Counted from the stretch's first letter, positions 16,207 through 24,090 are shown. The stretch: 49,522 bases of DNA from Deltaproteobacteria bacterium (GCA_019310975.1 JAFDDH010000005.1:1-49522), one strand, 5' to 3'. Numbers and translations: made by a program. The notes: generated by a model not told the origin, from the sequence alone.

Positions 16207-17142
16207 ATGACGACGCGACACCTACTCATCTGGGTCGTGAGCAGCCTGCTCGCCGCACCCGCGATGGCAGAGGATTGGTACCCCTCGCGCTACGGCGCGG
16301 ACGACACCCTCGGTGCCATCAACAATCTCTCCGCGGAGAGCGTCGTGAAGGCCGCGCGCCTGGTCGAGACGGGAAAGGTCTACGGGCTCGGCGTCGAGAC
16401 CGGACCCACCACACCCGCCTACGGTCCGCGCCGCTACCAGATGACCGTGCTGCAACTCGACGACGGAAGGGGCATTCCCTTCGGCAAGAACCGGGCGACG
16501 GGCAACGACGACCTGATGAATACGTGGATGGGAATCGGCAGCCAGATCGACGGTCTCGGCCACATGGGTATCGAGCACGTCTACTACAATGGCCACAAGG
16601 CGGAGGACTTCGTCACGCCGAGCGGCCTCACGAAGCTATCGGTGGACGCCCTGCCGCCGATCGTCGCGCGCGGTGTGCTGCTCGACATGACGAAGCTCCT
16701 GGGCAAGGAGATTCTCGATGCGGGTACGGCCTTCAACGAGAAGGAGATCCAGGCGGCGGCCCACGCTGCGGGGCTCGAGATCGGCCGGGGCGACGTCGTT
16801 CTCTTCCACACCGGCTGGCTGAATGTCGCCGACACGAATCCCACCCGCTTCATGGCTGGCGAGCCGGGCCTGGGCGTAGGCGGAGCGAAGCACCTCGCAT
16901 CGCTCGGTGTCGTGGCCGTGGGCGCGGACAGCTGGGGACTCGAGGTGTTGCCGACCGAGGTCGAGGGCGAGTTCTTTCCGGTCCATCCAGAGCTGCTCGC
17001 CAAGAACGGTGTCTACATCCTCGAGAGCATGGACACGCGCGCGCTCGCCGCGGACGGCGTAACGGAATTCCTCTTCGTGCTTGGGCAGCCGCGCTTCGTC
17101 GGCTCCGTCCAGGCCATCATCAATCCCGTGGCGATTCGCTGA
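16207..17142 (+). CDS. Exported cyclase family (PF04199) hydrolase
   Basis: 311 residues with a signal peptide, MTTRHLLIWVVSSLLAAPAM, cleaved near AMA-ED, so it is probably periplasmic. The ATG follows GGAAGAG. The metal motif reads GIGSQIDGLGH where kynurenine formamidases have HxGTHxDxPxH, so it belongs to the same Gln-containing subfamily as the gene at 5646. VLFHTGW and VVAVGADSWGLE are typical later motifs. It is divergent from ksi. The substrate is unknown; a lactone or amide of an exported or imported compound is possible. Confidence 0.8.
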   Translation: MTTRHLLIWVVSSLLAAPAMAEDWYPSRYGADDTLGAINNLSAESVVKAARLVETGKVYGLGVETGPTTPAYGPRRYQMTVLQLDDGRGIPFGKNRATGNDDLMNTWMGIGSQIDGLGHMGIEHVYYNGHKAEDFVTPSGLTKLSVDALPPIVARGVLLDMTKLLGKEILDAGTAFNEKEIQAAAHAAGLEIGRGDVVLFHTGWLNVADTNPTRFMAGEPGLGVGGAKHLASLGVVAVGADSWGLEVLPTEVEGEFFPVHPELLAKNGVYILESMDTRALAADGVTEFLFVLGQPRFVGSVQAIINPVAIR

Positions 17143-17253
17143 CGCGCCACACACGTCCGAAGTAGTAGCTAGCGCGAAGCCGTGGCCCTTTGGGATCGGT
17201 CACGACCGGCACCCAGTTCTCGTGAGTCGAATGTTCTTCGAATGATCCGGGCC

Positions 17254-17269
17254 AGTGAAGCAGTTCACT
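17254..17269. promoter_or_regulatory. CRP/FNR-like palindrome, copy 1
   Basis: AGTGAAGCAGTTCACT has half-sites GTGA and TCAC separated by six bases, as in CRP-family operators (TGTGA-N6-TCACA). It stands 78 bases before the start codon at 17347. The same pattern occurs at 30924 and 33549. Confidence 0.5.
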
Positions 17270-17346
17270 GCTCCGACGCCCTCTGCCAGCGATGCTCCCT
17301 TCCTATCAGCCCCCTGATCAGCCCGATCAAATGGAAGGAGTCGCGT

Positions 17347-17676
17347 ATGCAGGTTGACAGCCCGAGCATGGAGCGGATTCGAGGCGGGCAGAGCGTCCGC
17401 ACCAAGAGCCGCTGGACACGAGCGCGGGTGGCGGACGCCCTCGCCGGCGACACGGCCGCCACGAGCGAGCTGGTGACCGACGTCGAGGCTCGGCTCGCCC
17501 TGAATGCGAGCGCCATCTACACCTGGCGCCACCGCATCCGCAGTCAGCTCGCGCAGGTGCAGGCGCAGCTCGACGGCGTCCACGAAAGTGGCTGGCCGCA
17601 GCACACGCTCGCGCCGCCCGGGCGGCATGACCCTGCGGGGGGACGATTGACATCTGTGTCAATCCCGCGAATCTAG
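17347..17676 (+). CDS. Small HTH-like protein, transposase-OrfA-like
   Basis: 109 residues from an ATG with AAGGAG 8 bases upstream. RTKSRWTRARVADALAGDTA followed by LALNASAIYTWRHRIRSQ resembles the helix-turn-helix of small transposase OrfA or antisense-repressor proteins, in which a tryptophan-arginine pair ends the recognition helix. No transposase OrfB or inverted repeats are nearby, so it may be a captured DNA-binding protein. The stop codon lies inside the hairpin that precedes the acyl-CoA operon, and the operator-like repeat at 17645 is within its last codons. Confidence 0.5.
   Translation: MQVDSPSMERIRGGQSVRTKSRWTRARVADALAGDTAATSELVTDVEARLALNASAIYTWRHRIRSQLAQVQAQLDGVHESGWPQHTLAPPGRHDPAGGRLTSVSIPRI
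17645..17664. promoter_or_regulatory. Candidate operator overlapping a perfect -35 box
   Basis: GATTGACA (17645-17652) and TGTCAATC (17657-17664) form a perfect 8-bp inverted repeat with a 4-base spacer. The left arm contains TTGACA, the sigma-70 consensus -35, while the -10 match downstream (GAATCT at 17669) is weak. It is 40 bases before the first gene of the acyl-CoA operon, so a repressor bound here would block that promoter. Confidence 0.5.
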
Positions 17677-17691
17677 GGGTTCCCCAGATTC
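17669..17691 (+). promoter_or_regulatory. Short hairpin in the leader of the acyl-CoA operon
   Basis: GAATCT and GGGG (17669-17679, with one bulged A) pair with CCCC and AGATTC (17682-17691) around a TT turn. It spans the stop codon of the upstream gene and ends 13 bases before the start at 17705. Its function is unknown. Confidence 0.4.
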
Positions 17692-17704
17692 AGCGGAGAC
17701 CCCC

Positions 17705-18817
17705 ATGAACTTCGATTTCTCGGACGACCAGAAGCTGCTGCAGAAGACTGCACGCGACTACCTGGCCGAGCACTCCCCCCTCACCGTCTGTCGCGAAGTC
17801 CTCGAGACCGACCAACCCTATGCGGTCGAGCTCTGGAAGGGCGCGGCCGAGATGGGCTGGCAGGGCGCCGTCATCCCCGAAGAGTTCGGGGGCGCCGGCT
17901 TTGGCCACCTCGAGCTGGCGATGATCGCCGAGGAGGTCGGCCGCGCACTGGCACCGATCCCCTTCTCGTCGAGCGTCTACTTCGCCACCGAAGCCATCCT
18001 CAAGGCCGGCAGCGACGCGCAGAAGAAGAAGTACCTGCCCGCCCTGGCGAGCGGCGAGGCGATCGGCACCTTCGCGCTGGCCGAGAAGCCCGGGCAGAGC
18101 GATGTCGAAAACGTCGAGGCCCGTGTATCGGGCGGGAAGCTCTGCGGGACGAAGGTCCCGGTGCCCGACGGCGATGTCGCGACCTTCGCGGTCGTGGCGG
18201 CCCAGGGCGATGGCGGCCTGTCGCTCTATTTGGTCGACCTCGACACCGAGGGTGTCTCGCGCGAGAGCATCACGTCGTTCGACCCGAGTCGCTCGATGGC
18301 GCGCGTCGAGTTCTCGGATGCGAGCGCGGAGCTGCTCGGCAAGCCCGGCGAGGGCGCCGCGCTGGTCTCGCACGTGCTCGATCGCGCCGCAGTGCTGATG
18401 GCCTTCGAGCAGCTGGGCGCCGCGCAGGCCTGCTTCGACGACACCATCGCGTTCACCCAGGGTCGCTACGCATTCGGCCGTCCGGTGGCGTCATTCCAGG
18501 CCATCAAGCACCGGCTGGCCGATATGTGGTGCGAGCTCGAGCTGGCGCGCAGCAATGCGTACTACGGCGCCTGGGCGCTCTCCAACGAGGAGGATGAGCT
18601 GACGGTCGCTGCGTGCATCGCACGCATCCAGGCCAGCGAGGCCTTCGACGACCTCGCGGTGGAGATGGTGCAGATGCACGGTGGCGTGGGATACACGTGG
18701 GAGTACGACTGCCACCTCTTCTACCGCCGAGCCAAGCTGCTGGCCGCCGTGCTCGGCACCCCGGCGGTCTGGAAGCACAAGCTCATCGATCGCATCGCGG
18801 ATGCGGGCGAGGACTGA
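17705..18817 (+). CDS. Acyl-CoA dehydrogenase, probable non-catalytic (beta) partner
   Basis: 370 residues of the acyl-CoA dehydrogenase fold: N-terminal helices, middle beta domain (GTFALAEKPGQSDVE) and C-terminal helices with RYAFGRPVASFQAIKHRLAD and HGGVGYTWEYD. The usual C-terminal YxGTxEIQR motif is missing. At the alternative catalytic position of helix G, the sequence has Asp226 (HVLDRAAV) rather than glutamate. Steroid-degrading bacteria use alpha2-beta2 dehydrogenases in which one subunit lacks the base, and the next gene supplies a complete subunit. This is first in the operon, with GGAG before the ATG. Confidence 0.82.
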   Translation: MNFDFSDDQKLLQKTARDYLAEHSPLTVCREVLETDQPYAVELWKGAAEMGWQGAVIPEEFGGAGFGHLELAMIAEEVGRALAPIPFSSSVYFATEAILKAGSDAQKKKYLPALASGEAIGTFALAEKPGQSDVENVEARVSGGKLCGTKVPVPDGDVATFAVVAAQGDGGLSLYLVDLDTEGVSRESITSFDPSRSMARVEFSDASAELLGKPGEGAALVSHVLDRAAVLMAFEQLGAAQACFDDTIAFTQGRYAFGRPVASFQAIKHRLADMWCELELARSNAYYGAWALSNEEDELTVAACIARIQASEAFDDLAVEMVQMHGGVGYTWEYDCHLFYRRAKLLAAVLGTPAVWKHKLIDRIADAGED

Positions 18818-18882
18818 GCATCTCGCCCGCTTGCACGCCTTTCTAAACCGTCAATCAGAAGACACAAAGAAGAGAAGAAATC

Positions 18883-20121
18883 ATGGACTTCAACGACACC
18901 CCCGAAGAAGCCACCTTCCGCGCCGAGGCCCGTGCCTGGCTGGACGCCAATGCCGAACTGCGCCGCCCCGACGACCGGCCGGCCGACGTTCTCTCGGAGC
19001 GCACCTCGCCCGAGATCATCGCCGCGTCACAGGCCTGGCAGAAGAAGAAGGCGGACGGCGGCTGGGCCTGCCTGACCTGGCCCACGGAGTATGGCGGCCG
19101 CGCCGCCACCTCGATCCAGAATGTGATCTGGGGCCAGGAGGAGGCGCGCTACAGGACGCCGCCGAATATCTTCGGCATCGGGACCGGCATGTGCGGCCCG
19201 ACGATCCTGACCCATGGCAACGACGATCAAAAGGCGAAGTGGATCCCCAAGCTGCTCTCTGGTGAGGAGATCTGGTGCCAGCTCTTCAGCGAGCCGAGCG
19301 CCGGCTCCGACCTGGCCGGCCTGCGCAGCACTGCGGTGCGCGATGGCGATGACTGGGTGGTCAACGGCCAGAAGATCTGGACCACGGGTGCGCAGTTCTG
19401 TGATTGGGGGATCCTGGTAGTCCGCTCCGATGCCAATGTGGCCAAGCACTCCGGGCTCACCTACTTCGTCGTCGACATGCACTCGCCGGGTGTCGAGATC
19501 CGGCCGATTACGCAGATCAACAGGGGCCAGGGCTTCAATGAGGTCTTCTTCACGGACGTGCGAATCCCGGATGCCCATCGCATCAGCGAGGTCGGCAACG
19601 GGTGGGCGGTCGCCATCACCACGCTGATGAACGAGCGCGCCTCGATTGGGGGCGGGGGTGGGGGCAGCGTGAACGATCTGATCAGGCTGGCGAAGAGCGT
19701 CGAGATCGATGGCCGGCCGGCCATCGAAGACTCGGCGGTACGCCAGCAGATCGCTCGCTTCTACACCCGCATCAAGGGGGTGAAGATGACGGGCAACCGC
19801 ACGCTCTCCGCGCTCTCGCAGGGCAAGACACCGGGCCCCGAGGCGAGCCTCGGCAAGCTGGTCGGCGCAAAGGTGGCGCAGGAAATGGCTTCCTTCGCCA
19901 TCGAGCTGCAGGGCGCGGCCGGTGCGCTCGATCGGGACGCGGCCGCGCAGGGGGGTGATTGGCAGGGGCGCTACCTGGCGATCCCCGGCCTGCGCATCGC
20001 CGGCGGCACCGACGAGATCCTGCGCAACATCATTTCGGAGCGGGTACTCGGGCTGCCGCCGGAGAGCCGCGCCGACAAGGGAATCGCCTTCAAGGACATC
20101 CCGACGGGTCCGCCCTCCTAG
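18883..20121 (+). CDS. Acyl-CoA dehydrogenase, catalytic (alpha) subunit
   Basis: 412 residues. It introduces a 2,3-double bond into an acyl-CoA using FAD. FSEPSAGSDLAGLRSTA is the FAD/substrate loop. Glu251 (MNERASIG) sits where isovaleryl- and long-chain-type enzymes have their catalytic base. AGGTDEILRNIISERVLGLP is the C-terminal signature. A glycine-rich run (GGGGGGS) follows the catalytic helix. Paired with the preceding gene, it likely forms a heteromeric dehydrogenase. The electron acceptor (ETF) is not encoded in the window. Confidence 0.88.
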   Translation: MDFNDTPEEATFRAEARAWLDANAELRRPDDRPADVLSERTSPEIIAASQAWQKKKADGGWACLTWPTEYGGRAATSIQNVIWGQEEARYRTPPNIFGIGTGMCGPTILTHGNDDQKAKWIPKLLSGEEIWCQLFSEPSAGSDLAGLRSTAVRDGDDWVVNGQKIWTTGAQFCDWGILVVRSDANVAKHSGLTYFVVDMHSPGVEIRPITQINRGQGFNEVFFTDVRIPDAHRISEVGNGWAVAITTLMNERASIGGGGGGSVNDLIRLAKSVEIDGRPAIEDSAVRQQIARFYTRIKGVKMTGNRTLSALSQGKTPGPEASLGKLVGAKVAQEMASFAIELQGAAGALDRDAAAQGGDWQGRYLAIPGLRIAGGTDEILRNIISERVLGLPPESRADKGIAFKDIPTGPPS

Positions 20122-20143
20122 GTCCAGCCAAGGTCCAGCCAAG
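20121..20143. repeat. Two tandem 11-bp units
   Basis: AGGTCCAGCCA is repeated directly and followed by AGGACGG, starting at the last base of the dehydrogenase stop codon and lying 40 bases before the hydrolase start. Confidence 0.85.
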
Positions 20144-20183
20144 GACGGGCGCGCCCCGCGCTGCGTCCGTCCACGACACAACC

Positions 20184-20990
20184 ATGCCGCATAAGTACTT
20201 CAGCATCGATGGGACAGCGACGTTCGTGCACCACACGGGCCCGTCGACGCTGCCCGATCAGCCGCCGGTCTGCGATCTGGGCCAGACGCTGCTCTGCCTT
20301 CACGGTGCCGGAGGCAGTCTGGGCCACTTCGACGACGTCATCCAAAAGCTCCACACCAGCCACCGTCTGATCGCCTTCGATCAGCCCGGACACGGCCGCT
20401 CGGGCCAGCTCGACAGTCTGGGCTCGATCGATCGCATGGCCGACTTCACGCTGGCTTTCTGCGACAAGTTGGGTCTCGACGGGCTCGTGCTCTTCGGGCA
20501 CGACATGGGGGCGGCCGTTGCGCTCTGCTGCGCGCAAGAGCGACCCGAGCTCGTGCGCGCGCTCGTGCTCTGCGCTGCCGGTGATCGCTTCGACCTGCCC
20601 GACGCCCTCATCCTGCAGGCGCGACGTGTGAGCGAGGGCAAGGAGCGCCGCCCCTTCGATGTCGCGGCCTTCTCGAAGCGGACGTCCCCCGACGTCATGA
20701 AGCGTGGCTTCATGCTCGGTGTGAGAACCGACCCGCGCGCCACTTTCGGCGATCTGCTGGCCTGCCGAGATTGGGTCGGCGCGGACGCTCTCGGGAGCAT
20801 CCGGCAGCCCTCACTCGTGATCCACGGCGAGGACGATTACGGGTGGGTCCGCGAGCGGGCCAGCGCGCTGACCGAGGCCCTGCAGAGTTCGCGGCTCGAC
20901 GTGGTGGCCTCGGCCGGTCATCAGATCCTACTCGAGGCGCCGGAAGCGCTGGCGGCCTCGGTGGGCGACTTCCTGGGAAATCTCTCGTGA
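20184..20990 (+). CDS. Alpha/beta hydrolase with an Asp nucleophile elbow
   Basis: 268 residues. LHGAGGS is the oxyanion-hole strand. The nucleophile elbow is FGHDMGAA, with aspartate where esterases have serine; HGEDDYGW gives the acid and SAGHQILLEAP the histidine. Asp nucleophiles are found in epoxide hydrolases and haloalkane dehalogenases. The gene overlaps the Ltp gene by GTGA (shared 3 bases), so it is part of the operon. A role in removing an epoxide, halide or ester during degradation is possible. The start ATG has no clear ribosome site. Confidence 0.8.
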   Translation: MPHKYFSIDGTATFVHHTGPSTLPDQPPVCDLGQTLLCLHGAGGSLGHFDDVIQKLHTSHRLIAFDQPGHGRSGQLDSLGSIDRMADFTLAFCDKLGLDGLVLFGHDMGAAVALCCAQERPELVRALVLCAAGDRFDLPDALILQARRVSEGKERRPFDVAAFSKRTSPDVMKRGFMLGVRTDPRATFGDLLACRDWVGADALGSIRQPSLVIHGEDDYGWVRERASALTEALQSSRLDVVASAGHQILLEAPEALAASVGDFLGNLS

Positions 20991-22147
20991 CGCTCTCGGG
21001 CCAGATCGCCATCGCAGGCGCGTACGAGCACCCGACCCGCTTCGCTCCGGACAAGAGCGAGTCGCTGATCATGGCCGAGTCCGCACGCGGCGCCCTCGAA
21101 GAAGCGGGCCTCAGACTCGCAGACGTCGACGGGCTCTTTGCCGCCGGTATCTCGATGGGACCGATGGGCGTGGTGAACCTGGCCGAGTACTTGAACATCA
21201 AACCGCGCTACCTCGACGGAACCAACATCGGCGGCTCGTCGTTCGTTGCGCATGTGAGTCACGCGGCGGCCGCCATCCATGCCGGACTGTGTGAGGTGGC
21301 TCTCATCCTCTACGGCAGCACGGCGGCGTCCAGCGCGATGGCGATCGGCACCGGGCTCGGCGGTGGCGGGCGCGATCCGGAGGCGGCCTTCGTCGCGCCC
21401 TACGGGATGACCACGGTCGGCAGCTACGCGCTGGTCGCCCGGCGCCATATGCACCTCTACGGCACGACGCCCGAGCAGCTGGCCGAGATCGCAGTCACCA
21501 TGCGTCAGCACGCTTCACTGAATCCCGAAGCCAAGATGCAGAAACGGATCGACGTGGCCGACGTCCTCGAGAGCCGCATGATCAGCACGCCGCTCCACCT
21601 GCTCGATTGCTGCATCATCAGCGACGGTGGCGGCGCGGTCATCGTCACGTCACTCGAGCGCGCGCGCGACCTGAAGCAGCCTCCGATCGTGCTGCGTGGC
21701 TGCGGCGAGGCCGTCTGCCATCAGGAGATCGGCAGCCCGGATCTGCTGACCATCGCGGCCAAGCAGTCGAGCGAAGAGGCCTTTGCGATGTCGGGACTCT
21801 CCCACGACGACGTCGATCTCTGCACCATCTACGACTCGTTCACGATCACACTCCTCGTTACTCTGGAGAATCTGGGCTTCTGCAAGCCCGGCGAGGGCGG
21901 CGCATTCGTGGAAGCGGGCCGCATCGGGCTGAGCGGAGCGCTGCCCGTCAACCCCGACGGTGGCGGGCTCTCCTCCAATCACCCGGGCATGCGCGGTATC
22001 TTCCTGGTCATCGAGGCCGCGCGCCAGCTGCGCGGCGGCATGGGCGAGAGGCAGGTCGACGGCGCGGAGGTCGCGCTGGTGCACGGCACGGGCGGAACAC
22101 TCGGCGCAATCCACAGCGGCGCAACGCTGCTGCTCTCGAGGGACTGA
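20987..22147 (+). CDS. Thiolase-like lipid-transfer protein, Cys-less (Ltp2/retro-aldolase type)
   Basis: 386 residues from a GTG that overlaps the previous stop. The thiolase/SCP-x fold is clear (GRIGLSGALPVNPDGGGLSS, then HGTGGTLG). At the nucleophile position, residues 79-85 read TNIGGSS, so the active-site cysteine is absent. LCTIYDSFTITLL carries a conserved tyrosine. Proteins of this sort, with a DUF35 partner, act as retro-aldolases releasing a short acyl-CoA from the steroid D-ring side chain (Ltp2-ChsH2). The next gene encodes exactly such a DUF35 partner. A non-steroid beta-hydroxyacyl-CoA substrate remains possible. Confidence 0.82.
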   Translation: MTLSGQIAIAGAYEHPTRFAPDKSESLIMAESARGALEEAGLRLADVDGLFAAGISMGPMGVVNLAEYLNIKPRYLDGTNIGGSSFVAHVSHAAAAIHAGLCEVALILYGSTAASSAMAIGTGLGGGGRDPEAAFVAPYGMTTVGSYALVARRHMHLYGTTPEQLAEIAVTMRQHASLNPEAKMQKRIDVADVLESRMISTPLHLLDCCIISDGGGAVIVTSLERARDLKQPPIVLRGCGEAVCHQEIGSPDLLTIAAKQSSEEAFAMSGLSHDDVDLCTIYDSFTITLLVTLENLGFCKPGEGGAFVEAGRIGLSGALPVNPDGGGLSSNHPGMRGIFLVIEAARQLRGGMGERQVDGAEVALVHGTGGTLGAIHSGATLLLSRD

Positions 22148-22160
22148 TCGGATCCCGGCA

Positions 22161-22574
22161 ATGGCGAAGCAAGAGATCGAATACAGAGCACCGGCCACCA
22201 ACTGGCAGACCCGCGGCTTCTGGGAGGGCTGCGGGCGTGGCGAGTTGGTGCTGCAGCGCTGCGGCGACTGCGGGACGGTGCAGCACAAGCCGCGGGGGAT
22301 CTGCGCGAGCTGTCTCTCCAGCGCCCTCGAGCACTTCGTCGCCTGCGGGCGCGGCCGGGTGTACACCTATACGGTCACGCACCAGAATAATATGCCGGGC
22401 TTTCGCGACGCCTGTCCCTATGTGCTCGCCTACGTGGACCTCGAGGAGGGGCCGCGCCTGATGACCCAGGTGGCGGGCTGTGAGCCGGATGCGGTCGAGA
22501 TCGGCATGGCGGTGAAGGCCGACTTCGTAGACACCGGTGACGGCCTGGGCGTCCCGCGCTTCGTACCGGCATGA
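22161..22574 (+). CDS. DUF35 OB-fold protein with Zn ribbon, Ltp partner
   Basis: 137 residues. A rubredoxin-like zinc ribbon (Cys34, Cys37, Cys48, Cys51 in CGDCGTVQHKPRGICASC) is followed by an OB fold beginning RGRVYTYTVTHQNNMPGF. DUF35 proteins bind thiolase-like Ltp proteins and are required for their aldolase or thiolase activity. In actinobacterial ChsH2 this domain is fused to a MaoC domain, whereas here it stands alone. The 3' end overlaps the PHP gene by 4 bases (ATGA). Confidence 0.88.
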   Translation: MAKQEIEYRAPATNWQTRGFWEGCGRGELVLQRCGDCGTVQHKPRGICASCLSSALEHFVACGRGRVYTYTVTHQNNMPGFRDACPYVLAYVDLEEGPRLMTQVAGCEPDAVEIGMAVKADFVDTGDGLGVPRFVPA

Positions 22575-23221
22575 TCCTCGACCTGCACAGCCACTCCATC
22601 GTCTCGGATGACAGCCGGGCGAAGGTCGAGAACTATTGTCAGTGGATCCGGAAGAAGGCGATTCCGGTCGATGGTTTCGTGCTGACCGAACATCGGCTCT
22701 ACGACGACGTGTCCGACTACTCGGCCCTGGGCCGGGAGTCGGGTCTGCTGATCCTCAAGGCCAGCGAGGTGGAGACGGACTACGGCCACGTCCTGGTCTT
22801 TGGGGTCACCGACGCACTGAGACGCACATTCGACTTCGGCGAGATTGGCCTACCCCTGGAAAAAGTCGTACACGAGAGCGCGCGCCATGGCGCGATTGCA
22901 GTGCCCTGCCACCCCGGTCGCACGAAGGTCGGCATGTGCGCCCACATCGAGACCCGCGGCGAGCCCGAGGGCGTCCAGGTGATCGAGACGCTCAACGGCG
23001 GTAGCCGTGGCAACGAGAACGACGAGGCCCTCGCCCTGGCCGAGCGGAAGGGCTATCACCGGATCGGCGGGAGCGACTCGCACATCGTGAGCCACATCGG
23101 CCGCTGCGCGACCCGCTTCGAGGATGAGATCCACGACATGGATGAGCTGGTGGCCGCACTCGGTGCGGGACGCTGCGAGGCCATCAGGCTGGAGGATGGG
23201 GCATGGATATCGCTGCCCTGA
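22571..23221 (+). CDS. PHP-domain metal-dependent hydrolase
   Basis: 216 residues of the PHP superfamily. Metal ligands are visible in LDLHSHS (residues 3-9), LTEHR, KASEVE, CHPGR and GSDSHIVSHIG. PHP proteins are phosphoesterases or amidohydrolases with a trinuclear metal site. It is locked into the operon by overlaps on both sides (4 bases with DUF35, 19 with the first MaoC gene), which is unusual for an acyl-CoA pathway. No role in steroid or fatty-acid degradation is known to me. Confidence 0.82.
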   Translation: MILDLHSHSIVSDDSRAKVENYCQWIRKKAIPVDGFVLTEHRLYDDVSDYSALGRESGLLILKASEVETDYGHVLVFGVTDALRRTFDFGEIGLPLEKVVHESARHGAIAVPCHPGRTKVGMCAHIETRGEPEGVQVIETLNGGSRGNENDEALALAERKGYHRIGGSDSHIVSHIGRCATRFEDEIHDMDELVAALGAGRCEAIRLEDGAWISLP

Positions 23222-23634
23222 ACGAGAAATATGTCGGGCTCGAATTCGACGAAGTGCACTTCGATATCGAGACCGAGCCGATGGTCGAGTTCGCCGAGGC
23301 GTGCGGCGAGACCCTGCCCAAGTTCACCGATCCGAGCGATCCGGACTTCCAGGCGGTGCCGAGCTACACGGCACGCTTCCACGGCGGCCGGGCGCTGCCC
23401 GAGGGCTTTCCCATCGTTCAGGAGAAGAACTTCGACGGCGGAAAGACCGTCGAGTGGAAGGCACCGATCCGAGCTGGCGATCGCCTCACCGGCCGCTCCC
23501 ACATCCACGACATCTTCGAGAAGACCGGACGCTCCGGCGGCATGATGTTCATCGTGCACCGCATGGAGTTCACGAACCAGAACGACGAGCTGATTGCCAT
23601 CGTCGACTGGAAGATGATCCAGAAGCTGGGCTGA
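23203..23634 (+). CDS. MaoC-like N-terminal hotdog hydratase subunit
   Basis: 143 residues beginning MDIAALNEKYVGLEFDEVHF. It matches the MaoC N-terminal type (the FAS1-like dehydratase domain), with EFAEACGETLPKFTDP and VQEKNFDGGKTVEWKAPIRA. This type lacks the hydratase 2 catalytic Asp/His and pairs with a second hotdog protein to form an enoyl-CoA hydratase. It corresponds in domain type to the N-terminal half of ChsH2. The start codon lies inside the PHP gene and the stop overlaps the next start (ATGA-type overlap). Confidence 0.8.
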   Translation: MDIAALNEKYVGLEFDEVHFDIETEPMVEFAEACGETLPKFTDPSDPDFQAVPSYTARFHGGRALPEGFPIVQEKNFDGGKTVEWKAPIRAGDRLTGRSHIHDIFEKTGRSGGMMFIVHRMEFTNQNDELIAIVDWKMIQKLG

Positions 23635-24062
23635 TGAATATGAGCGATGCAGGGGGAAAGGCATACGAAGATGTCGAGTTCGGCGAGGAGCTCCCCGAGC
23701 ACATACCGGATGTCTCGATGTCGGCGGTCAAGCGCTTCGGCGAGGCCACCGGCATGACGTTCTGGCGCTTCACGGATCACGAAAAGGCGCGCGCCGCCGG
23801 CCTGCCCGGCGCCATGGTGCAGGGCATCATGAGCCAGGGCATCCTGGTCAGCATGATCCACCGCTGGGCGCCCAACGCGGTGGTGCACCGGATCGACACG
23901 ATCTTCCGGGCGCCGGTGATCGTCGACAGTCGGCCCGTCTGCCGCGGTGTGGTGACCGATCTGAACGACGAGGCACGCAGCCTCGAGATCGATCTCACGC
24001 TCTGCAACGAGGCCGGCGAGACGCGCGTGCTGGGCACGGCCAGCGTCGAGCTACCGGCCTAG
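23634..24062 (+). CDS. MaoC-like hotdog hydratase subunit
   Basis: 142 residues from the ATG at 23634 (a second ATG at 23640 is also possible). The motif WRFTDHEKARAAGLPGAMVQ with QGIMSQG resembles the hydratase 2 region DxNPIHxDxxxAxxxGF, but its first residues are altered. The catalytic details therefore need comparison with ChsH1 and its relatives. With the preceding gene it probably forms a heteromeric enoyl-CoA hydratase, adding water to the product of the acyl-CoA dehydrogenase pair. It is the last gene of the operon. Confidence 0.78.
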   Translation: MNMSDAGGKAYEDVEFGEELPEHIPDVSMSAVKRFGEATGMTFWRFTDHEKARAAGLPGAMVQGIMSQGILVSMIHRWAPNAVVHRIDTIFRAPVIVDSRPVCRGVVTDLNDEARSLEIDLTLCNEAGETRVLGTASVELPA

Positions 24063-24090
24063 AGGCGCAGCCGGAAAGCTGGGTTCCTTT

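Noticed and set aside
17347-17676. Remnant insertion sequence based on the OrfA-like HTH
   Set aside because: No OrfB, no terminal repeats and no target duplication were found; kept as a stand-alone small protein.
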